A stretch of DNA of 64,000 nucleotides, taken from assembly GCF_034313845.1 (NCBI RefSeq), contig NZ_JAVIWN010000003.1, one strand, 5' to 3'. Below the pieces are notes generated by a model, which had not been told where the DNA came from, ran no database searches, and saw nothing but the letters and a program-made list of their open reading frames with translations. Numbering within the stretch: position 1 is the stretch's first letter; every line of letters begins with the position of its first letter. This document shows, piece after piece, positions 17,586 to 25,790 of this stretch. This DNA comes from Actimicrobium sp034313845. GTDB taxonomy: Bacteria > Pseudomonadota > Gammaproteobacteria > Burkholderiales > Burkholderiaceae_D. The translations under genes and the position numbers were made by a program.

Positions 17586-18761
17586 ATGAAAGAAAGTCAG
17601 ATAGAAAAAAAAGGTAAGCCATTATTAATAGTAGATGTAAGCCCGTTATGGGAAATTAATTATACTGGTATATCAAATGTTGTTTATGAGTTGGCAAAAA
17701 GATTCCTGAATGATATTGCATCTGATTTTAATATAAAATTTAGTGTTTTTTTAAAAATTGTCAATGTTGAATTAATAGAAAAATGTTTGCAAAATAGAAG
17801 CGGCGCTGAACTTCAGGCGGCTTTTAAAATTGACAATATTTTTAATGAAATCATGGTTGATGAAAATGGCCAAATTGATGGTTGTGATTCATATGGTCTT
17901 TTTCTTCACCGAAAACCAAGTAGAAAAATATTTCATAAAGATAGTCAATTATTTTATGATTTCTCTTTTCTGCTTACACAGGAATGTCATACCCAAGATA
18001 CCGTTAATTACCATTTAGAAGGATTAATAGAGCAAATAGCTACTACGGAATTATTTTTTTGTATTTCAGAGTCTACTGCAAACGATTTAAATTGGCTTTT
18101 TAATGTGCCGAAAACTAAAATAGTTACTGCATTACTTGGTCATAATGTGGATAAAGAAATGGCTGTTATCGCACGAGAAAAAATTGGTGGTCGTGAAGTT
18201 GAACCCTATTTTCTTATGTTGGGTACTATCGAGCCTAGAAAAAATATCGCCATTATTTTTGAGTGGCTAAAGAAAAATCCCGATTTACTAAAAAAATTCA
18301 AATTTATTTTCGCTGGTGGACAAGGATGGGGGCCTTCTTTTTCTGATTCAGTGAAAAAATATGATCTATCGAGCGAAATGGAATCTGGGCGCATATTGCA
18401 TCTCGGTTACGTCGATGAAGCACTAAAAGCTACTCTGATCGTAGGGGCACGCGCCATATTTTATCCTTCAATTTTTGAGGGATTTGGATTGCCCGTACTT
18501 GAGGCGATGGAACTGGGTGTTCCTGTTATTGCAAGTTGCTCAACCTCAATTCCTGAAGTTTTAGGTGACACAGGATATTATTTTGATCCTTATTCAGTAG
18601 AATCACTTGATCAAGCTTTTTCCAAATTTATTTTAGATCAATATACTGAAAATATTGAAGGTTTATTGATAAATGCGAAACAAAGAGCAGCTGAGTTTAG
18701 TTACGATCGAACGTATTTGATAATATACGAGGCTTTATGCTCAAAATTGATCGATAGTTAA
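17586..18761 (+). CDS. Glycosyltransferase family 4 (AT-rich)
   Basis: A 391-residue GT4 enzyme. The N-terminal motif is LLIVDVSPLWEINYTGISNV, then GTIEPRKNI and FIFAGGQGWG, and the EX7E signature FEGFGLPVLEAMELGVPVI. Donor and acceptor are unknown. It shares the strong AT bias of the preceding gene and ends 310 bp before gmd, where the composition returns toward the background. GGAGGGGTATAAAT provides a clear Shine-Dalgarno before the ATG. Confidence 0.88.
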   Translation: MKESQIEKKGKPLLIVDVSPLWEINYTGISNVVYELAKRFLNDIASDFNIKFSVFLKIVNVELIEKCLQNRSGAELQAAFKIDNIFNEIMVDENGQIDGCDSYGLFLHRKPSRKIFHKDSQLFYDFSFLLTQECHTQDTVNYHLEGLIEQIATTELFFCISESTANDLNWLFNVPKTKIVTALLGHNVDKEMAVIAREKIGGREVEPYFLMLGTIEPRKNIAIIFEWLKKNPDLLKKFKFIFAGGQGWGPSFSDSVKKYDLSSEMESGRILHLGYVDEALKATLIVGARAIFYPSIFEGFGLPVLEAMELGVPVIASCSTSIPEVLGDTGYYFDPYSVESLDQAFSKFILDQYTENIEGLLINAKQRAAEFSYDRTYLIIYEALCSKLIDS

Positions 18762-19071
18762 GCCATGAAATAAAAAATTTTTAAGACCATGTTATTTGAA
18801 GATTGCACAAATATATTTGTGCCAGTTTATTAATATCATAGCCAATTTTTTGTGCCAATCAACGCTGTGCTTGTGTGTAAAAGATTGAATTTTGTATGTT
18901 AACCATAAAAATAAAATCATAAAACTTTAATTAATTAATTAAAAAATACGTCATCAAACTTACTAATAACTCATCATAAAAAAGTAAGAAAAAAAGACTT
19001 TATATCTTGTACAGGATATTAGTCAGATAACGCTTTAAAATTTATCCGATTTGCTTAATTGCGAGTAAAAA
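18762..19071. other. AT-rich intergenic gap before gmd
   Basis: 310 bp with no credible reading frame and very low G+C, including a TTAATTAATTAATT run. It separates the imported glycosyltransferase pair from the gmd block and may contain a second internal promoter of the capsule cluster. I could not define a confident -35/-10 pair or a terminator hairpin. Confidence 0.5.
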
Positions 19072-20106
19072 ATGAAAACAACAATTATTACCGGTATTAC
19101 CGGCCAAGACGGTGCATATTTAGCAGAGCTTTTGTTGGGCAAGGGTTATAAAGTTTACGGCACCTACCGCCGAACCAGTTCAGTCAACTTCTGGCGCATC
19201 GAAGAATTGGGCGTAGCCAAACACCCTAATCTGCACCTGGTGGAATACGACCTGACGGATCTCAGCTCAAGCATCCGCTTGCTGCAGACTACTGGCGCGA
19301 CCGAGGTGTATAACCTCGCTGCCCAGAGCTTTGTAGGTGTGTCATTCGACCAGCCGATCACCACGGCAGAAATTACCGGCCTCGGTCCGGTGAATCTGTT
19401 GGAGGCGATCCGGATCGTCAATCCTGGTATCCGTTTTTATCAGGCCAGCACGTCCGAAATGTTCGGCAAGGTGCAGGCGGTACCGCAAATTGAATCGACC
19501 CCTTTTTATCCGCGCAGTCCCTATGGTGTAGCCAAGCTGTATGCGCACTGGATGACGATCAATTATCGCGAGTCTTACAACCTGTTTGCCAGCAGCGGAA
19601 TTTTGTTCAATCACGAATCCCCGTTGCGCGGACGCGAGTTTGTTACCCGCAAGATTACCGATAGCATGGCCAAGATTACTCTGGGCCAGCTCGATGTACT
19701 TGAACTGGGTAATATCGACGCCAAGCGCGACTGGGGCTTTGCCAAGGAATATGTCGAGGGCATGTGGTGCATGTTGCAGGCCGACAAGCCTGATACCTAT
19801 GTATTGGCAACCAACCGAACCGAAACCGTGCGTGACTTTGTCACCATGGCAGCCAAGGCGGCAGGGTTTGAGCTGGTATGGGAAGGTACTGCAGAGAATG
19901 AAATCGCGATGGATCGCAAGACGGGCAAGACACTGGTACAAGTGAATCCGAAGTTCTACCGTCCTGCTGAAGTTGAGCTGTTAATCGGCAATCCTGAAAA
20001 AGCCAGAAACGAACTAGGCTGGCAACCCCGGACCACGCTGGAGGAACTCTGCCAGATGATGGTGGATGCCGATATTCGCCGTAATCACGCCGGGTTTTCA
20101 TTCTAA
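19072..20106 (+). CDS. gmd: GDP-mannose 4,6-dehydratase
   Basis: A 344-residue extended SDR enzyme that converts GDP-D-mannose to GDP-4-keto-6-deoxy-D-mannose in the cytoplasm. The NADP-binding motif is TGITGQDGAYLAE. The catalytic set is STSEMFG plus YGVAK (Tyr and Lys). RGREFVTRKIT is typical of Gmd. With the Rmd-like reductase at 22374 it should supply GDP-D-rhamnose or a related 6-deoxyhexose to the capsule glycosyltransferases. The length is normal for the family. It starts a block with background G+C after the AT-rich island. Confidence 0.95.
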   Translation: MKTTIITGITGQDGAYLAELLLGKGYKVYGTYRRTSSVNFWRIEELGVAKHPNLHLVEYDLTDLSSSIRLLQTTGATEVYNLAAQSFVGVSFDQPITTAEITGLGPVNLLEAIRIVNPGIRFYQASTSEMFGKVQAVPQIESTPFYPRSPYGVAKLYAHWMTINYRESYNLFASSGILFNHESPLRGREFVTRKITDSMAKITLGQLDVLELGNIDAKRDWGFAKEYVEGMWCMLQADKPDTYVLATNRTETVRDFVTMAAKAAGFELVWEGTAENEIAMDRKTGKTLVQVNPKFYRPAEVELLIGNPEKARNELGWQPRTTLEELCQMMVDADIRRNHAGFSF

Positions 20107-20121
20107 TTAACGTATAGCTTC

Positions 20122-21741
20122 ATGACGGCACTCACTTCAAATAAGGTATTCCCCGGACGGGTGATTTTTGATCACCTGCCAAAAACTGCTGACATGGCGA
20201 TCAATGCCTGGTTGATGGACGAATTGGGAGCGGGTTGCGTCAGCACTAACTTGGCGGGCAAGCACCGTGATTTAATCCGGCACTACGGCGGGCTATATTC
20301 AATTATTTCTGGACATGTTCACTTTCATGCAGGCGAAGGTCTTGATCCGCGCTATCAGTACATGACGTTTTTTCGTGATCCTGTGGATAGGGTTGTTTCA
20401 TGGCTGTATTTTGTGATCAACAATCATGACGAAGCACAGTCTCCGGAATTAAGAGTTCCGTCGATACGTTATCTGGAAAGTAACGGCGAGGAGATTGGTA
20501 CTGCGCTACTCAGCAATATTTCAAACTGTTATGTGAATCATTTTTGCCGCATCAACGGTAACGGTCAGGAAACCGATGACGAGAAAATTGCCAACGCGCT
20601 CGCAGCGATTCGCCAATATGACGTCGTGGGCATGTATGAAGATATGCCGCGGTTTCTTGCTGATGTGGCAGCGCTGATCGGGCTGCCAGCTCCGCAGGCG
20701 ATTTCGCGCATCAATGTCACGGTACAACGTCCCCAAGTCGACCAGATATTGCCGTTATTGCGGGAACGAATCGTGGCGCTAAACCAGCTGGATATTCGCT
20801 TGTTTGCCGAAGTGCTGGCGTGGAAAGCATCGACCATATCTGCTGATGCTATTCAGGTTCCGCCGCTGGCAATGTCAATGTGGAAGAAGAGCGAACCGGT
20901 TGCTGATCTGGTCTTCAGTAGCCCGGATTTGACCATTTTCAAGGTGGCGCTGCGTGAGGGCGTTGAGATTCGCCACGGACAGTTGATGACGTTCGATGTC
21001 GATTTTTTCCTGGCGCGAGAAGTGGCTGAGCTGGAGATGGGCATCCATATCTTTGACAGTGACCGGCAATGGGCATTTGGTATTAACAGTACCTTGCTAG
21101 GTCAGTCCCATCGGTCGTTATCAAGCGGGTCGTACCGGGTTAGCCACCATCTGGTTGCCGATCTGCATGCCGGAAAATACACAGCGGGGTTTGCTTTTGC
21201 AGAGCTTTTGCCGGAAGGGTTGACGGAGTTGGCGTGGCGGGACGTCATGTGCGAATTTCAGGTTTCTCGTCCGGTTGAAAAATCATTTGCGGGCTATTCC
21301 TATTTACCGGCTGACCTCAGTCTATTTTTGATTAGTCCTGCAACGCGGGATGCGGTGGTGAACCAACCTAAGGGCCGTATAAGCGTTGTGTCAGCAGTTA
21401 CTTCCATGATTTCTGGAGGGGAAGTAAATGTACATGTGAGGATTGTCAATTCCAGTGACGAGGATTGGGTAGGCGACAGGTCACGTCCGGTTAGCTTTTC
21501 TTATCACTGGCTACACGAATCAGGCGAAATGCTGGTTTTTGATGGTCTACGCACTCCTTTGCCCCCCAGCGGCATTGCACGGGGGAATTCGGTCGATGCC
21601 ACGATGCTTGTCAAAGTTCCGCTTATGGCTGGAATGTACTTCCTGATTTTGACGTTAGTACAGGAGTTTGTGGGGTGGTTTGAGGATAAGGGTTTCGAGG
21701 CTGCGAAGCTGGCAGTCGAAATAAGGATTGCAGATGAATAA
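20122..21741 (+). CDS. Sulfotransferase with Wzt-C-like and beta-sandwich domains
   Basis: A 539-residue protein. Residues 1 to about 240 resemble Sulfotransfer_2 enzymes: a PAPS loop FDHLPKTADMAINAW (K21, T22) and a 3'-phosphate motif FFRDPVDRVVSW (R85 and Ser). The usual Gly after KTA is Asp 24 here. Residues about 265-385 look like the Wzt C-terminal carbohydrate-binding beta-sandwich (FDVDFFLAREV, then FGINSTLLG and SGSYRVSHHL). Residues about 417-535 form another Ig-like domain ending LVQEFVGWFEDKG. The proposed role is to sulfate, or bind and sulfate, the capsule chain using PAPS. The cysC start overlaps its 3' end by 8 bp, strengthening the sulfation link. Domain calls are by pattern. 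Confidence 0.75.
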   Translation: MTALTSNKVFPGRVIFDHLPKTADMAINAWLMDELGAGCVSTNLAGKHRDLIRHYGGLYSIISGHVHFHAGEGLDPRYQYMTFFRDPVDRVVSWLYFVINNHDEAQSPELRVPSIRYLESNGEEIGTALLSNISNCYVNHFCRINGNGQETDDEKIANALAAIRQYDVVGMYEDMPRFLADVAALIGLPAPQAISRINVTVQRPQVDQILPLLRERIVALNQLDIRLFAEVLAWKASTISADAIQVPPLAMSMWKKSEPVADLVFSSPDLTIFKVALREGVEIRHGQLMTFDVDFFLAREVAELEMGIHIFDSDRQWAFGINSTLLGQSHRSLSSGSYRVSHHLVADLHAGKYTAGFAFAELLPEGLTELAWRDVMCEFQVSRPVEKSFAGYSYLPADLSLFLISPATRDAVVNQPKGRISVVSAVTSMISGGEVNVHVRIVNSSDEDWVGDRSRPVSFSYHWLHESGEMLVFDGLRTPLPPSGIARGNSVDATMLVKVPLMAGMYFLILTLVQEFVGWFEDKGFEAAKLAVEIRIADE

Positions 21742-22354
21742 ACCAACCAACGTAATCTGGCACCACTCAACCGTCAGCAGAACCATGCGCGAGACGTCCA
21801 ACGAGCACAAGAGCGTGCTGTTGTGGTTCACGGGATTGTCCGGTTCCGGCAAATCCACGCTGGCCCATGCGGTGGAAAACCGCTTGTATCAACTGGGTCG
21901 GCAGACCTTTGTGCTCGATGGCGACAATGTTCGCCACGGGCTGTGCGCGGATCTCGGATTTTCCGCGCAGGATCGCGTTGAAAACGTGCGGCGGGTTGCG
22001 GAGGTCGCCAAATTATTTCTGGAGTCGGGCGTCATTACGCTGGCTGCCTTCATCTCGCCTTTTGCAGCGGATCGCGCGCGGGCACGGTCAATTTTTCCGC
22101 ATGGTGATTTTCTGGAAATCTATTGCCGTTGTTCGCTGGCTATTTGTGAAGAAAGAGATGTCAAGGGCTTGTACAAGCTGGCGCGCGCCGGTGAATTGAA
22201 GCATTTCACTGGGGTGTCGTCGCCCTACGAAGAACCGTCCGTTCCGGAACTCGTTGTGGATACGGGCCGCATGCAGCTGGCGGAGTCCATTGACGCGGTG
22301 ATAGCGCTGTTACGCGCCCGCGGCATGATCCCTAACAAGTCAATTGATCGATAG
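21734..22354 (+). CDS. cysC: Adenylyl-sulfate kinase (APS kinase)
   Basis: A 206-residue CysC. It phosphorylates APS to PAPS in the cytoplasm. Walker A is GLSGSGKST. Family motifs DGDNVRHGL, NVRRVAEVAKLF, FISPF and the C-terminal KHFTGVSSPYE region are present. I chose ATG 21734; it overlaps the end of the sulfotransferase gene by 8 bp. No cysD/cysN (ATP sulfurylase) is in the window, so APS must come from elsewhere. Placement between a sulfotransferase and a sugar reductase, rather than in an assimilation operon, suggests that it supplies PAPS for capsule sulfation. Confidence 0.94.
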   Translation: MNKPTNVIWHHSTVSRTMRETSNEHKSVLLWFTGLSGSGKSTLAHAVENRLYQLGRQTFVLDGDNVRHGLCADLGFSAQDRVENVRRVAEVAKLFLESGVITLAAFISPFAADRARARSIFPHGDFLEIYCRCSLAICEERDVKGLYKLARAGELKHFTGVSSPYEEPSVPELVVDTGRMQLAESIDAVIALLRARGMIPNKSIDR

Positions 22355-22373
22355 AATTTTTAAGAGATTAACC

Positions 22374-23279
22374 ATGTTGAAAGCATTCATTACCGGTATT
22401 GACGGATTTACCGGGCGTTATATGGCCGCTGAGTTGCTTGGTGCGGGGTACGACGTATCCGGCCTGGCGCATCATCCCGTGAGCGTGCCGATTCCCGGGG
22501 TAACACAGGTCTATGTCGGTGACCTCGGTGATCGTGCCGCCCTCGCCCGTATCGTGACGGAGGTGCAGCCTGACGTGGTCGCGCATCTGGCGGCGATCGC
22601 CTTCGTTGCGCACGGAGATGCAGAGGCGATCTATCGCACCAACCTGATCGGATCGCGCAATCTGCTGGAGGCATTGAGCCAGGAGGCCAACGCTGTGCAG
22701 GCAGTGCTGGTGGCCAGTAGCGCCAATGTGTACGGCAACGCCACTGGCGGCGTGCTCGATGAAACCACGCCGCCGGCACCGGCCAACGATTACGCCGTGA
22801 GCAAACTGGCCATGGAGTACATGGCCAAACTGTATCAGGAGCGCTTGCCGCTGATGCTGGTGCGGCCGTTTAACTATACGGGCGTCGGGCAGTCCGAGAG
22901 TTTTTTGCTGCCTAAAATTATCAACCATGTGCGCCGACGTGCGCCAGTGATCGAGCTGGGCAATTTGCATGTGGCACGGGATTTTTCCGATGTGCGTACG
23001 GTGGTGCAGTATTACCGCCGGCTGCTGGAAACCCCAGCTGCGATCGGCAATACCTTCAATGTCTGCTCCGGTCAGGCCCATACGCTCGACGAGGTTCTGG
23101 CGATGGTGCGGATATTGGCGGGCTACGATGTTGAGGTCCGCGTGAATCCGGCATTTGTTCGCGCCAACGAGGTGAAAACATTGAGTGGCAGCCGTGCCCG
23201 GCTGGAGGCAGCGGTGGGTGTTGTGCCGGACATACCGTTGCTTGAGACGCTGCGCTGGATGATTCAGGCGGATGTCTGA
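22374..23279 (+). CDS. rmd: GDP-4-keto-6-deoxy-D-mannose reductase-like SDR
   Basis: A 301-residue extended SDR. The dinucleotide-binding motif is TGIDGFTGRYMAAEL. Catalytic residues are in SSANVYG and the YAVSK motif. RPFNYTGVGQSESFLLPKI is typical of the Rmd/Tld group. With Gmd it should make GDP-D-rhamnose (or GDP-6-deoxy-D-talose; the two cannot be separated by eye). I chose ATG 22374 with AAGAGA upstream rather than an in-frame start at 22344 that runs into cysC. Its TGA overlaps the likely CTG start of the next glycosyltransferase. Confidence 0.85.
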   Translation: MLKAFITGIDGFTGRYMAAELLGAGYDVSGLAHHPVSVPIPGVTQVYVGDLGDRAALARIVTEVQPDVVAHLAAIAFVAHGDAEAIYRTNLIGSRNLLEALSQEANAVQAVLVASSANVYGNATGGVLDETTPPAPANDYAVSKLAMEYMAKLYQERLPLMLVRPFNYTGVGQSESFLLPKIINHVRRRAPVIELGNLHVARDFSDVRTVVQYYRRLLETPAAIGNTFNVCSGQAHTLDEVLAMVRILAGYDVEVRVNPAFVRANEVKTLSGSRARLEAAVGVVPDIPLLETLRWMIQADV

Positions 23280-24403
23280 AAATCACCCTGGCAGTGGAGG
23301 CGTTGGCACCGGTCTTGACCGGTATCGGACGGTATGCCTGGGAACTGGCATCGCGCCTGCCGCTGCATCTTGGTACTGGTGACGTGCGCTATTACCGGCA
23401 AGGCCATTGGGTGAAGGACCCCGGACTCTTGTTGCAAGCGCCAGCAACCACGTCCGGACCGCATCAAAAAAAACGGCGACTCCGGATCAAGACGCCGCGC
23501 TGGTTCAACGAGCACATGTTGACGCGTGACTGCCGTGGGTACGTATTCCATGGACCGAACTATTTCCTGCCGCCCTGTACCGACATTGGCGTGGCAACAG
23601 TGCATGACTTGTCGGTCTTCAAATTTCCGGAGACGCATCCGGTCGCCCGTATCAGGCAATTCGAGCGCGACTTTACGGCCTCCGTTTCCCGTGCAAGACA
23701 TCTGATTACGGATTCGGAAGCGACCCGCCTGGAAGTCATTGACTTTCTGGGGTGGCCGGCTGCACGCATCACTGCGGTGCCGCTGGGAGTGTGTTCAACA
23801 TTTGCACCTGCATCGGCAGAGGCGACGGCGCTGTGTCTGCGCAAATATGGTCTGGTTCATGGTGGCTATGCCTTGTGCGTGTCGACGCTGGAGCCGCGCA
23901 AAAAGATAGGAAATTTATTGCAGGCGTATCAATGTCTGCCGCCATCGCTGCGGCAGCAAACCCCATTGGTTCTGGTGGGCGGTGCCGGCTGGTTGAGCGA
24001 GGCACTGCATCAGGAGATCGATCGCCTGTCCGCGCAAGGTTGGCTGCATTACCTCGGCTTCGTGCCGGAAGCGGATCTGCCCGCCTTGTACGCGGGTGCC
24101 GCGACGTTTATTTATCCGTCGATTTATGAGGGTTTTGGTTTGCCGGTCCTTGAGGCGATGGCATCCGGCGTGCCGGTCGTGACATCGAACCGGACGTCGT
24201 TGCCGGAAGTGACGCAAGGCGCGGCATTACTGATGGATCCCGACGACATTGATGCACTGGCTGCCTGTATTTACCAGAGTCTGGGTGATGCGTTGTGGCG
24301 TGCGACTGCCATCACGCTGGGTCTGGCGGTCGCCAGGGAGTTGTCGTGGGATCGTTGTGTGGCGCACACCATTGCGGTGTATCGCGGCATAGCACGGGAT
24401 TAA
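23276..24403 (+). CDS. Glycosyltransferase family 4, probable CTG start
   Basis: A GT4 enzyme of about 375 residues. Motifs are EALAPVLTGIGRYAWEL, VSTLEPRKKIGNLL, VGGAGW and IYEGFGLPVLEAMASGVPVV. The only ATG/GTG-type start near the beginning is GTG 23294, but the frame upstream reads KITLAV, the expected GT4 first beta strand. That would follow a CTG at 23276 overlapping the rmd stop (CTGA), with AGGCGG about 4 bp upstream. The pattern mirrors the ATGA overlaps elsewhere in the cluster with A replaced by C. Sugar specificity is unknown. Confidence 0.85.
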   Translation: MKITLAVEALAPVLTGIGRYAWELASRLPLHLGTGDVRYYRQGHWVKDPGLLLQAPATTSGPHQKKRRLRIKTPRWFNEHMLTRDCRGYVFHGPNYFLPPCTDIGVATVHDLSVFKFPETHPVARIRQFERDFTASVSRARHLITDSEATRLEVIDFLGWPAARITAVPLGVCSTFAPASAEATALCLRKYGLVHGGYALCVSTLEPRKKIGNLLQAYQCLPPSLRQQTPLVLVGGAGWLSEALHQEIDRLSAQGWLHYLGFVPEADLPALYAGAATFIYPSIYEGFGLPVLEAMASGVPVVTSNRTSLPEVTQGAALLMDPDDIDALAACIYQSLGDALWRATAITLGLAVARELSWDRCVAHTIAVYRGIARD

Positions 24404-24545
24404 TCGATGAGGTGCCGGGACAGGTAGCCCGATTTGCATGAATGATTACTGCCGGAAACGAACAGAAAACCGAGTTTGTCGATGCTTGCGCCCATGCGCA
24501 AAAGCGGCAATCCGCATGAAGTATTTAACACTGGAACTCAAGAGC

Positions 24546-25748
24546 ATGAAATCAACATCGTACGGGCTTGTGAAGCGTGCTGTCAGCGCTGTCCCTTTAC
24601 TTCTCTCTCTGCTCGCAGCAAGTGCGCTGACTGGCTGCGCCACCTACCCCAACTGGCTCCCCTCATCCGGCCCCAGCCTCGAGCAAGTGCAGGATACTTC
24701 CCGGACGCAGGATACGACCGGTATCCAGATCGTCGAAGTCAACGATGCGGTCGCTCGCAGGTTGCTTGCCAGTCAAAAGCAAAGCCTGTTTTCTGAAACG
24801 TTCAGGACTTCTGCCCAATCCGCCTATGTCATCGGTGCTGGCGATGTGGTTGAAGTGTCGATCTGGGAAGCGCCGCCTGCGGCCTTGTTTGGCAGCGGGG
24901 CGATTGACCCGCGCTCGGGACCGGCGATTACGCGGGTGACGGCTTTTCCGGAGCAGATGGTCAACAGTGACGGAGCCATCAATATGCCCTTTGCGGGGCA
25001 GATCCCGGCAGCGGGACGCAGTCCGCATCAGATCGAGGGCGAGATTGTGCGTCGCCTGAAAGGCAAGGCGAATCAGCCGCAAGTGCTGGTCCGGGTGATC
25101 CGCAACAACACGGCCAACGTGACGGTCGTGGGCGAAGTCACCACCAGTACCCGCGTGCCGCTGACCGCACGCGGCGAGCGTTTGCTTGATGCGCTGGCAG
25201 CAGCAGGCGGCGTTCGTCAGCCGGTCAACAAAACGACCTTGCAGATTACCCGTGGTGATCAGGTTCAGGCCTTGCCACTCGACACCATCATCCGCGACCC
25301 AAAGCAAAACATCGTGTTGCAGCCAGGCGATGTCGTGACCTCGCTGTTTCAGCCGCTCAGTTACACCGTGCTGGGGGCGACCGGCAAGAATGAAGAGTTG
25401 AACTTTGAAGCGCAGGGTATTTCACTGGCCCAGGCGCTGGCCCGGGCAGGCGGTTTGCAGGACTCCCGTGCCGATGCACAAGGCGTATTCATTTTCCGGT
25501 TCGAGTCACCCGGTGTGCTCGATCTCGGTGGCAAGACGCCGACCATGACGCCGGAAGGAAAAATACCGGTGATTTATCGGGTCAATCTGAAAGACCCGGC
25601 GACGTTCTTTGTGGCACAGAGTTTTCCGGTTCAGAACAAGGATGTGCTGTACGTTTCCAACGCGCCTGCGGCCGAACTGCAGAAATTTTTGAATATCATT
25701 GTTTCGGTCGTTTATCCGATCGTCAGTGTCGGCGCCGCGGTGAAGTGA
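24546..25748 (+). CDS. kpsD: Outer-membrane capsule export lipoprotein, KpsD/BexD/Wza-like (OPX)
   Basis: A 400-residue outer-membrane polysaccharide export protein. A lipoprotein signal with lipobox LTGC is followed by the mature N-terminus CATYPNW. The polysaccharide-export domain contains YVIGAGDVVEVSIWE. SLBB-like repeats follow (VTVVGEVTTSTRVPL and YTVLGATGKNEEL). A hydrophobic C-terminal segment (NIIVSVVYPIVSVGAAV) could cross the outer membrane. It should form the outer-membrane pore of the KpsMTED exporter. I chose ATG 24546 because it places the signal peptide correctly; earlier in-frame starts add a Cys/Arg-rich tail. The location between two glycosyltransferases, apart from kpsE, is unusual. 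Confidence 0.92.
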   Translation: MKSTSYGLVKRAVSAVPLLLSLLAASALTGCATYPNWLPSSGPSLEQVQDTSRTQDTTGIQIVEVNDAVARRLLASQKQSLFSETFRTSAQSAYVIGAGDVVEVSIWEAPPAALFGSGAIDPRSGPAITRVTAFPEQMVNSDGAINMPFAGQIPAAGRSPHQIEGEIVRRLKGKANQPQVLVRVIRNNTANVTVVGEVTTSTRVPLTARGERLLDALAAAGGVRQPVNKTTLQITRGDQVQALPLDTIIRDPKQNIVLQPGDVVTSLFQPLSYTVLGATGKNEELNFEAQGISLAQALARAGGLQDSRADAQGVFIFRFESPGVLDLGGKTPTMTPEGKIPVIYRVNLKDPATFFVAQSFPVQNKDVLYVSNAPAAELQKFLNIIVSVVYPIVSVGAAVK

Positions 25749-25790
25749 ACGCGCCAGGCCTTTCGATTCACTACTGTGAAGGCAGACGTC

